A program made the translations under genes and the position numbers. Positions 1 to 5,970 of a stretch of DNA of 5,970 bases are shown here, in pieces. Origin of the DNA: Alphaproteobacteria bacterium (GTDB lineage: Bacteria > Pseudomonadota > Alphaproteobacteria > UBA9219); assembly GCA_028865155.1 (NCBI GenBank), contig JAGWKW010000086.1, positions 1 through 5,970 on the forward strand, given 5' to 3'. How positions within the stretch are numbered: the first letter of the stretch is position 1; the number at the start of each line of letters is the position of its first letter. Below the pieces are notes generated by a model. It was given only the letters and a program-made list of their open reading frames with translations. It searched no databases and was not told where the DNA came from.

Positions 1-1358
1 CTGAAAATCGACTGTTTTTCGTCGCCGACGACGAACAAAGTGCGGTTTTCGTCGCCGCGCGCGCCTTGCCCGGCGAAAAAGTCGGATGTCAGCGCCTGCA
101 CGATATTCCATTGCGCACGGCTGGTGTCCTGCGCCTCGTCGACCAGAATATGGTCGATGCCCTGATCGAGCTTATAGGCGATCCACGGGTTGATAGTGTC
201 GCGCCGCAACAGCCGTTCGGCATATAAAATCAAATCGTCATAATCCAGCGCGGCGCGCGCGGATTTCGCCGCCGCCAACCGTTCCGACAAAGCCGCGCCG
301 AATGTCAAAACGCTTTCGGTCACGCGCGCGATGTCGGCGGCCTCGATCCGTTCAAGAACGGACAGCAGCCGCGCGGCCTCGCGGCCCGCTATGTCGTCGA
401 TGCCGGGAAAACCGGCGCGCATCTCTTTCGTGGCGACAGTTTTCGCGGCAAAAGGCTCGTTCTGTTTGGTCAAAAACGTGCCGCAATAATCCTCGAACCG
501 CGCGGCGCGTCGTTCAGGCGGCGTTGCCAGAATTTCCGCCAGCATCGCGCCGCGCGCCTGATAGGCGGCGGAACCTTTGGCCAGCGCGGCGGCCATCTGG
601 CGCAAATCTTCTTCGGGCAAACGCGCCATCGCCGCGCGGCGGAAACCATCCGCCGTATCGCCGGGTTCGAGGCCAAGAAAACCGCGCAACCGCGCCATCA
701 ATTCATCGACGTCCGCCGCCAAACGCCCGCATTCGCGCAGCGCGCTTTGCAGCATTTTGTCAAAGCCATGCTCGCCCTGCGTTTCGACAAGGACGGCAAG
801 CGCGCGCACCAAATCGCCGCCCGGTTCCGCCGCCGCATCGCGCAATAAATCACCGATGATTTCATTTTTAAGCGTTTCGAGCTCCTGCTCCTCGATCAGC
901 GCGAAATGCGGCTGCAACCCGGCTTCGAGCGGAAAGCGCGACAAAATCTCCTGACAAAAAGAATGAATCGTGCGAATGCGCAGCCCACCGGGGCAGGCCA
1001 GCAACTGCGCGAACAGGCGGCGCGCCTGCGCGCGTTCGGGCAGCGACGCTTCGCGATCCTGCAAACCAAACAAATCTTCATCCAGCGCCGCGTCATCGCA
1101 CCCGACCCATTCGCCGAACTGCTTCGTAATGCGCGCCGCCATTTCCGCAGCACCGGCGCGCGTATAAGTCAGGCACAGAATTTTTTCGGGCCGTACGCCC
1201 GCCAGCAACAACCGCGTCACGCGTTTGGTCAAAACGGTCGTCTTGCCGGAACCCGCCGACGCGTTGACCCAGACGGAATCGCCGGGGTTCGATGCGCGCA
1301 GCTGATTGTCGCGCGGCGTCGGCGATGCGGTTGCGGTTTTGCGGCGCGCGGCGGTCAT
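1..1358 (-). CDS. addA: AddA, ATP-dependent helicase/nuclease subunit A, N-terminal 452 codons (3' end beyond the window)
   Basis: This is the motor subunit of the AddAB complex, a UvrD/RecB-like superfamily 1A helicase that unwinds DNA from double-strand ends in the cytoplasm for RecA-dependent repair. I translated it by hand. Visible motifs are a Q-motif-like stretch (DNQLRAS, residues 17-23), Walker A (NASAGSGKT, 32-40), motif Ia (LCLTYTRAGAAEM, 60-72), the family-typical IRTIHSFCQ (127-135), LDYDDLI (371-377), Walker B/motif II (LVDEAQDT, 405-412) and motif III (VVGDEKQSIF, 443-452). The remaining helicase motifs and the C-terminal nuclease domain, which full-length family members of roughly 1,100-1,200 residues carry, lie beyond base 1. 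The reading frame is intact with no stop. The start ATG (1358-1356) overlaps the addB stop in an ATGA junction and has a strong GGAGGG Shine-Dalgarno upstream, so translational coupling to addB is likely. Family assignment is very secure; only the C-terminal half is unseen. Confidence 0.96.
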   Translation of the reverse strand, partial: MTAARRKTATASPTPRDNQLRASNPGDSVWVNASAGSGKTTVLTKRVTRLLLAGVRPEKILCLTYTRAGAAEMAARITKQFGEWVGCDDAALDEDLFGLQDREASLPERAQARRLFAQLLACPGGLRIRTIHSFCQEILSRFPLEAGLQPHFALIEEQELETLKNEIIGDLLRDAAAEPGGDLVRALAVLVETQGEHGFDKMLQSALRECGRLAADVDELMARLRGFLGLEPGDTADGFRRAAMARLPEEDLRQMAAALAKGSAAYQARGAMLAEILATPPERRAARFEDYCGTFLTKQNEPFAAKTVATKEMRAGFPGIDDIAGREAARLLSVLERIEAADIARVTESVLTFGAALSERLAAAKSARAALDYDDLILYAERLLRRDTINPWIAYKLDQGIDHILVDEAQDTSRAQWNIVQALTSDFFAGQGARGDENRTLFVVGDEKQSIF

Positions 1359-4219
1359 TCGTCGCCCTCCGCCGCGATGCGGCCCCATTCCTGAAACCGT
1401 GCCAGATGCGCGTAATCGTCGTATTTCGGCTGCAAACGCGGGCGCGGCGCGGCTTCGTAAACCGTGGCAGGATCGGCGAAGGCGGCGATCAACCCCTTCA
1501 ACCCGCGTTCGGCCTGTTCCGTCAGCGCGGCAATTTCCTCGTCGAAGCGCGTGACTTTACAGCCGCCGCGCCCGCCTTTCAGGCTCCAATATTCCAGCGC
1601 GCCGCAGGCGGCATCCACATCCTTGAACCCGCCTCGTTCCGCAATCAGCGCGAGCAAAGGCAGTTGCGGCTCGATGCCCGACGCGACTTGCGGCCTGGTC
1701 GGCGTCGAACCGGTTTTGTAATCGACGATGCGCAAGGAACCGTCCGCCATCCGGTCGATGCGATCCGCGCGGCCTTTCAGCGTAAACCCGTCGATGACAA
1801 TCCGTCCCTCGCTTTCGGGCGCGAACGGCGCGCCTCCCGCCGCGCGATGCGCGCGTTCCTGCGCGACGAACCACGCGGCGATGTCGGCAAAACGCGCCCA
1901 CCAGAAAGCCTGTACGCGCGGATCGTCATGCGCCTGGGCAAACACGCCGCGCCCGATCTCCAGCAATTTGTTTTCGGCATCGTCGGGCAATGTGCCGCGA
2001 TACGTATCGATAAATTTTTCCAGTGCTTCATGGATCATCGTGCCGCGGTCGGACGCGTCGAGTTCGGCGTCCAGCTCGTCAAGCTTGCGCAAACCCAACA
2101 CATGTTTTGCGTAAATGGCATAGGGGTTGCGCAGCCATGTGCCGATCTCGGTAACGGACAACGCGCGCGGCCGCGCCGCGATGGGCGGGCAGGGGCGCGG
2201 TCGGTCGCAGGCTTCGATATGCTCCGGCCTGTCCAGCATTTGCGCCCATGCGCGCCACGGTTCGGCGGGTGCAAGCGCGTCGTGCTTGTCGTCGCTCAAC
2301 CCCGCCGCGCGCAAAACCGCGTCGATCTGCAACAGGAAACGCGACGGTACCGTCGGCGCGCCGCCGTCGCGCGCGGATCGCGTCAGCATGACATCCTTGG
2401 CACAGGCGAGTTGCGCAAAATCATGCGCCGAAAGGCCGATGCGGAATTCGGGCGCGGGCAATCCGAAATCAGCGCGCATCGGGCGCGACATCCACGGGTC
2501 GAAACCGGCGTCGGGCGGCCACGCGCCTTCGTTCATGCCGCCAAGAATGACAATGTCCGCCGACAGCAAACGCGCTTCGAGCGGGCCGAGGATAGAAAGC
2601 CGCGGATGCGCCGCGCGCCGCGTCCGCATTGTTTTGGCGGACGCCAGCGCGCCGAACAAAGCCTTGTAATCGCCGCCGTCGAGCGGCGGAAATTCATTCG
2701 CGCTTTCGCGCCATTCGTCCAGCCATGCGGCGGCATCCGCGCCTTTGTCGCCGCGCCACAACCGTTGCGCGCCACTTTCGGCATCCGACGCGGCGACAGC
2801 CTCCGCAACTTCGATATGCAGCGCGAGCCTTTGCGCCAACGGCACATGGTCGCGCCATGCATCCGTCAACGGGCGCAGAAGTTTTTTCAGCGCGGCAAAA
2901 TTTTCAGCCTGTCCTTTACGGACGCGGATTTCGGCCTCGCGCGCAAAAGCGCGGCAGGCGGCGGGATGCTGCCCGCACGCCGCGAACGGATGTTTCAGCA
3001 GCGCAAGCAAATCGACCGCGCCCGCGTGCGGCGCGGCCGCCGCAAGAACCAAATTCAAAAACGCGCCCTGCAGCTGCGACGACAAAGGCGCGCCGCCGGA
3101 ATCGTCGATCTCGATATCCCATCGCCGCAGCAGCGACGCGACGCGCTGCGCCAGCCCGCGATCGGCCGTGACCAAAGCGGCGGTCGCATCGGGCGTTTCC
3201 AGCGCCGCGCGCAATCGCAACGCGATCACTTGCGCTTCTTCCTGCGGATGGTCGAGCGTCAACCGCGTCAATCCGCGAACCCCGGCGGGGTCGAGTGTGC
3301 CGCGCAACTCGCGCCACGCTTCGGTCAAATCGGCGGGGCGCATCGTCTCGTTGATCAACCGCGCGCGCGGAGACGGTTCCCGCGCCGCACCCCAATCCTG
3401 CACATCGCGGCGCGCAACCTTCATTTTATCGAGCAGCTTCTTCATCGCATGCTGCGGATGCGCGTCGGAAATTTTCTGCCAGGCATCTTCTTCCATCGCG
3501 CGGTCGAGGCCGGGCAGGACAACCGCGCCCTGCGGCAAACCCGCGATGACGTTAAGCAGTTCCGCCGTCGCCGGAACCGACCCGGTCGAACCGGCGGCAA
3601 TAATGGCGCGCGTCGGCGGGTTCTTGCGCCAGACATCGGCCTGCGCTTTCATGGCGCTGTTGCGCCGTTCGGCGGGATCGATCAGCCCATGCCCGGCCAG
3701 AATCGACGGCCAATGCGCCGTGACGATTTCAAGAAAGCGCAGCGTCTGCTGCCAATGCTCGGCCAACTCGCGATTTTGCACGAGCGTCGGCAATTTTTCC
3801 AAATCGCATTGCTCGATCTGAACCTGATCAAGAAAACGCGCCAGCGCAATCGCGCCCTGCGCCGCCTGATCGCAGGACAAAGACGGATCGCGCATTTGCA
3901 CCTGTTGCGTCAGAAGCATCAGCCGTTTCAACGGCGCAATGGCAGGCGGAAGGTCGAAGCTGCCTTCTTCGGCAAAAGTAATTTCGTCTTCGTCGACATC
4001 GCCCAAGGGCCGCATATCGGGCAACAACACCGGCTTGCCTTTTGCGATGCGCGCGAAGCTTTCACCTAAATTCCGGCACGCGCGCCGCGTCGGCAGTAGC
4101 ACAAGCGTTTGCGACAAACGAAACCCGTCGCCGTCGTTGCGTCGCCACAGCTCCGCCGCGAGCGTATCCGGAAACGGCACATGCGGCTCTATGGTGAAGA
4201 CATTCTTCACGCACCCCAT
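1355..4219 (-). CDS. addB: AddB, double-strand break repair helicase/nuclease subunit B (alphaproteobacterial type)
   Basis: A 954-residue partner of AddA. In AddAB this subunit contributes a helicase-like scaffold and a RecB-family nuclease that cuts one of the unwound strands. The N-terminus has LVLLPTRRACRN (39-50) and LPDMRPLGDVDEDE (66-79), typical of proteobacterial AddB. Further on are GSTGSVPATAELL (about 206-218) and GGMNEGAWP (about 559-567). The C-terminal PDDEXK nuclease has GTMIHEALE with His730, GRADRID with Asp819 as probable metal ligand, and DYKTG (833-837) with Asp833 and Lys835. These match the RecB catalytic set H, D, D-x-K, so the nuclease looks active. No GxGKT Walker A is present near the N-terminus, so the subunit probably does not hydrolyse ATP. 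Only Cys872 and Cys887 follow the DYK motif, so the iron-sulfur staple known from Bacillus AddB is absent. The ATG at 4219 overlaps the murU end by 13 bases and has AGGA five bases upstream. A GTG at 4210, giving a GTGA junction, is an alternative start. Confidence 0.97.
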   Translation of the reverse strand: MGCVKNVFTIEPHVPFPDTLAAELWRRNDGDGFRLSQTLVLLPTRRACRNLGESFARIAKGKPVLLPDMRPLGDVDEDEITFAEEGSFDLPPAIAPLKRLMLLTQQVQMRDPSLSCDQAAQGAIALARFLDQVQIEQCDLEKLPTLVQNRELAEHWQQTLRFLEIVTAHWPSILAGHGLIDPAERRNSAMKAQADVWRKNPPTRAIIAAGSTGSVPATAELLNVIAGLPQGAVVLPGLDRAMEEDAWQKISDAHPQHAMKKLLDKMKVARRDVQDWGAAREPSPRARLINETMRPADLTEAWRELRGTLDPAGVRGLTRLTLDHPQEEAQVIALRLRAALETPDATAALVTADRGLAQRVASLLRRWDIEIDDSGGAPLSSQLQGAFLNLVLAAAAPHAGAVDLLALLKHPFAACGQHPAACRAFAREAEIRVRKGQAENFAALKKLLRPLTDAWRDHVPLAQRLALHIEVAEAVAASDAESGAQRLWRGDKGADAAAWLDEWRESANEFPPLDGGDYKALFGALASAKTMRTRRAAHPRLSILGPLEARLLSADIVILGGMNEGAWPPDAGFDPWMSRPMRADFGLPAPEFRIGLSAHDFAQLACAKDVMLTRSARDGGAPTVPSRFLLQIDAVLRAAGLSDDKHDALAPAEPWRAWAQMLDRPEHIEACDRPRPCPPIAARPRALSVTEIGTWLRNPYAIYAKHVLGLRKLDELDAELDASDRGTMIHEALEKFIDTYRGTLPDDAENKLLEIGRGVFAQAHDDPRVQAFWWARFADIAAWFVAQERAHRAAGGAPFAPESEGRIVIDGFTLKGRADRIDRMADGSLRIVDYKTGSTPTRPQVASGIEPQLPLLALIAERGGFKDVDAACGALEYWSLKGGRGGCKVTRFDEEIAALTEQAERGLKGLIAAFADPATVYEAAPRPRLQPKYDDYAHLARFQEWGRIAAEGDE
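1365..1370 (-). promoter_or_regulatory. Ribosome binding site for addA
   Basis: GGAGGG on the minus strand ends six bases before the addA ATG. It is encoded inside the last codons of addB (Ala-Glu-Gly-Asp-Glu-stop). Together with the ATGA stop/start overlap, it supports the chosen addA start and coupled translation of the two subunits. Confidence 0.75.
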
Positions 4220-4941
4220 CCTTGTCCTGATACAAGAAGGTCATTCGCGCGCCGCAAATCCTCAGGCGTGCCGACATGAAAACAGGTTCCGCCATGTTCG
4301 ACGCCATAAAGCCGGTTCCGGCTTTCCGCCGCGTTCCAGATTTCATTGTTGGAGAAAATTCTCCCCGGCGGGTTCGCGAACAATTCCGGCTTCAGAATCT
4401 GCGCGCCGATCCAAACAAAGGGGCGCGGCGGCGGCAAGGTCTTGCGCCAGACGCGGCCACCTTTTTCCAGCATGAAATCGCCCCTGGCCGGATCGAACCC
4501 ATGCGCCTTGCCGGTCGGCATCAGCAGCAACAGCGCGTCCATGACATCCGGGTTCCATGCCTCTTTCATTCGCGTCAGGCTTGGCGTACTGCCGTCCATC
4601 CACGGCAAATCCGCATTCAGCGCGAAAAACGGCTTGCCGCCGAATTCATGCAAAACGTTGGCAATGCCGCCGCCGGTGTCGAGCAATTCCGTCTCGCGCG
4701 AAATCACAATCTCCATATCGCGGCGGTTTTGCAAATGCGCCTCGATCTGCTCGGCAAGATAAAACGCATTGACGACGGCGCGTTTAATCCCGGCCTCGAC
4801 AAGCCTGTCGAGCGCGTGGTCGAGCATCGTTTTGCCGCCGACCATCTGCAACGGCTTCGGCTTTGTCAGCGTCAACGGCCTCATGCGCGTGCCAAGGCCC
4901 GCAGCCAGAACCATCGCGGTGGGGGAAAGCTCACAAACCAT
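4207..4941 (-). CDS. murU: MurU-type nucleotidyltransferase (N-acetylmuramate 1-phosphate uridylyltransferase)
   Basis: A 244-residue single-domain NTP-transferase of the glucose-1-phosphate thymidylyl/uridylyltransferase fold, probably cytoplasmic. The signature loop LAAGLGTRMRPLT (residues 12-24) followed by KPKPL (27-31) binds the nucleotide and phosphates. LLDTGGGI (87-94) and the metal-binding N-A-D (109-111) follow, and FVWIGAQIL (176-184) and CFHVGTPEDL (220-229) complete the sugar-binding half. In Pseudomonas, MurU makes UDP-MurNAc from MurNAc 1-phosphate and UTP, bypassing de novo synthesis. The adjacent AmgK-type kinase supports that role here over a general sugar nucleotidyltransferase, but the exact sugar is inferred. 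The start is taken as ATG 4941, with GGAGG six bases upstream; the TTG codon immediately before it would add one residue and is less likely. The gene overlaps the kinase by 11 bases and addB by 13 bases. Confidence 0.88.
   Translation of the reverse strand: MVCELSPTAMVLAAGLGTRMRPLTLTKPKPLQMVGGKTMLDHALDRLVEAGIKRAVVNAFYLAEQIEAHLQNRRDMEIVISRETELLDTGGGIANVLHEFGGKPFFALNADLPWMDGSTPSLTRMKEAWNPDVMDALLLLMPTGKAHGFDPARGDFMLEKGGRVWRKTLPPPRPFVWIGAQILKPELFANPPGRIFSNNEIWNAAESRNRLYGVEHGGTCFHVGTPEDLRRANDLLVSGQGWGA
4225..4228 (-). promoter_or_regulatory. Ribosome binding site for addB (ATG at 4219)
   Basis: AGGA lies five bases before ATG 4219, inside the 3' end of murU. A second purine run, AAGGA (4223-4219), lies eight bases before the alternative GTG at 4210, so spacing alone does not fully settle the start. 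Confidence 0.5.
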
Positions 4942-5920
4942 CAATGCCCTCCATCCATGCGCGCACGGGCGCGAGGCAAGGTTCGGCCATTACGCGGCGC
5001 AGGTGGTTTTGAATGCGCGGCACGTAGGCCAATTTATCCCGCCGCCCCTGCCGCAGCGCAAGCTGCGCGACGATGCCCAGAATGCGCGTATGCCGTTGCG
5101 CGGAAAAAACCGTGCAGGCGCGCAACAAATCATTCTGCGCCACCGGGCTTTGCGCTTGCTCTATATAATGCCCGATCACAACAGGCAGGCGCGCGAACAT
5201 GCCGTCGCGCCGTACCTCCTCGCATAAAGACGCGATGTCATAAGCAACAGGGCCGATCCCCGCATCCTGAAAATCGAGGACGCCAAGCCGCCCGTCCGGC
5301 ACATCCATCAAATTGTCGGGCATGAAATCGCGCAGCAAAAGGCTACGCGGCATTTTGTCGAAGGGCCGCAACACGGCCAGCCACGTATCGCGGAAATCCG
5401 CGCGTTCGTTTTCCGTCGCGTCACGTTTTTTTGCGAAAGGCAGCCATGCGTCGAGGAACAATTCGGCCTGTTGTGCGAACAGCGCGGCATCGAAAAGCGG
5501 CAAATCCAAACCCGTTACATCGGCCGGGGCAAAAGAACCATGCAGTTTCGCAAGCCCATCCGCCGCGCGCAGCAAATAAGGCTCCGCATCCTCGCCCGCG
5601 TCGATCGCCGCGCCGACAGTGCGGTTTCCGAAATCCTGCATCAGAACCAGCCCCCGCGCGGCCTCGGCGGCGTAAATTTCTGGCGCATCGAGGCCATGCG
5701 CGCGCAAAATTCCCGCCAGCGCGACAAAGGCCGGGGTCTTCTGGCCAATGTCGGCATCCATCAAAATGGCCGTGCCGCCGCCGGGTTTGGCCAGCCATGC
5801 ATAACGGCGCGGCGAAAAATCGCCGGGCAACGCTTGCGCGTCCGCATTTCCCCAGCCGTGCCGTTCCAGAAAGCCGGCGATTTCAAGCGGACGGGAAACG
5901 GGCATCGCGTAATATCCCAT
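4931..5920 (-). CDS. amgK: AmgK-type anomeric sugar kinase (MurNAc/GlcNAc 1-kinase), aminoglycoside phosphotransferase fold
   Basis: A 329-residue cytoplasmic kinase of the APH superfamily (COG3178-like). AmgK phosphorylates N-acetylmuramic acid and N-acetylglucosamine at the anomeric position, supplying MurU with MurNAc 1-phosphate. Visible parts are the glycine-rich loop GDFSPRRYAW (33-42), ILMDAD (52-57), LVLMQDFGN (91-99), the catalytic loop LLRDFMPDNLM (195-205) with Asp198 as probable base and Asn203 as metal ligand, and the DFG-equivalent LDFQDAGIGPVAYD (215-228). The C-terminal helical stretch QRHTRILGIVAQLA (275-288) with YVPRI (299-303) is characteristic of this family rather than of antibiotic-modifying APH enzymes. 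The usual HRD histidine is leucine here. An in-frame TAA at 5926-5924 sits just before the first ATG. That ATG has little Shine-Dalgarno; an ATG at 5905 (MPVSRP) has GGGA nine bases upstream and is an alternative start. The sugar specificity is inferred from family and neighbour. Confidence 0.87.
   Translation of the reverse strand: MGYYAMPVSRPLEIAGFLERHGWGNADAQALPGDFSPRRYAWLAKPGGGTAILMDADIGQKTPAFVALAGILRAHGLDAPEIYAAEAARGLVLMQDFGNRTVGAAIDAGEDAEPYLLRAADGLAKLHGSFAPADVTGLDLPLFDAALFAQQAELFLDAWLPFAKKRDATENERADFRDTWLAVLRPFDKMPRSLLLRDFMPDNLMDVPDGRLGVLDFQDAGIGPVAYDIASLCEEVRRDGMFARLPVVIGHYIEQAQSPVAQNDLLRACTVFSAQRHTRILGIVAQLALRQGRRDKLAYVPRIQNHLRRVMAEPCLAPVRAWMEGIDGL
4947..4952 (-). promoter_or_regulatory. 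Ribosome binding site for murU
   Basis: GGAGGG on the minus strand, within the last codons of the kinase gene. The GGAGG core is six bases from ATG 4941. This favours ATG 4941 over the TTG codon directly before it. Confidence 0.7.
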
Positions 5921-5970
5921 AACTTAGTTCTTGTGCGGTATGGGTTAATCTCTTAGCCTGTCGGGCGGAT
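5921..5970 (-). other. Leader / intergenic DNA upstream of the kinase gene
   Basis: These 50 bases are 24/50 G+C, lower than the coding DNA. On the minus strand, TAA stops occur at 5955-5953, at 5947-5945, and at 5926-5924; the last two are in the kinase frame. The third frame stays open to a TGA at 5885-5883. An upstream gene could therefore end here, but too little is visible to identify one. From memory, many alphaproteobacteria carry tsaE just upstream of this kinase; the visible bases neither show nor exclude it. No convincing promoter was found. Confidence 0.4.

Noticed and set aside
302..1394. Several plus-strand open frames of 125-185 codons opposite addA (302-859, 577-954, 906-1394).
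   Set aside because: They are arginine- or serine-rich, resemble no known protein, and lie opposite a gene whose frame carries intact helicase motifs. They are explained by GC-rich codon bias.
1292..4069. A 925-codon open frame on the plus strand, antisense to addB and the start of addA.
   Set aside because: Over addB its codons are in exact register with the addB codons, so a stop could arise only where addB uses TTA, CTA or TCA. Those codons are rare in GC-rich genes, which leaves a long open frame by chance. It ends exactly where addB uses TTA for Leu51. The product is rich in Arg, Gln and Ala with no recognisable domain, whereas AddB shows conserved motifs throughout.
4276..5325. A 349-codon plus-strand open frame spanning murU and part of the kinase gene.
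   Set aside because: It is antisense to two well-supported genes, has low-complexity Arg/Ala-rich composition and no motif; it is a shadow frame.
4931..5920. Possible aminoglycoside-resistance phosphotransferase.
   Set aside because: The fold is shared, but the C-terminal family motifs and the adjacent MurU-type partner point to the AmgK cell-wall recycling kinase.
5921..5948. Promoter-like pair on the minus strand: TTAACC (5948-5943) and TAAGTT (5926-5921), 16 bases apart.
   Set aside because: Both hexamers match the consensus only weakly. The implied transcript start would fall downstream of the 5920 ATG, so it could serve only the alternative 5905 start. Not convincing.
1..5970. Very frequent GCGCGC-type words, considered as possible repeats or recombination (Chi-like) signals.
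   Set aside because: They are spread evenly through the coding sequence and follow Ala/Arg codon choice. No ordered array, spacing or strand bias was apparent by eye, and the Chi sequence recognised by this AddAB is not known to me. Genome-wide skew counting would be needed.

Overview
The window looks like ordinary chromosomal DNA of an alphaproteobacterium. It is GC-rich and full of GCGCGC-type words. The helicase-nuclease subunit is of the proteobacterial AddB kind rather than the Bacillus kind, and the order kinase, nucleotidyltransferase, addB, addA is one I associate with Alphaproteobacteria. I cannot name a genus. There is no sign of mobile DNA, phage, CRISPR, rRNA or tRNA.

Every gene lies on the minus strand, so transcription runs from high to low coordinates. 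In transcription order: a 48% GC leader of about 50 bases (5921-5970); an AmgK-type sugar kinase (5920-4931); a MurU-type nucleotidyltransferase (4941-4207); addB (4219-1355); and the first 452 codons of addA (1358-1, cut by the window edge). Each gene overlaps the next by 4 to 13 bases, and a clear Shine-Dalgarno sequence sits inside the end of the preceding gene. This is a compact, probably translationally coupled operon. No intergenic stretch exceeds 50 bases, and no terminator or internal promoter was seen.

Two functions are combined. By family assignment, AmgK and MurU act in sequence in peptidoglycan recycling: AmgK phosphorylates recovered N-acetylmuramic acid at the anomeric carbon, and MurU converts the product to UDP-MurNAc. 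AddA and AddB form the two-nuclease helicase complex that resects double-strand breaks for RecA-dependent repair. The window shows nothing that links the two biochemically beyond co-transcription.

I found no convincing undescribed system. The points worth a second look are the operon coupling itself, the AddB lacking both an N-terminal Walker A and the iron-sulfur cysteines, the altered catalytic loop of the kinase, and the start-site choices for addB and amgK. A striking 925-codon plus-strand open frame opposite addB is explained as a codon-bias artefact.
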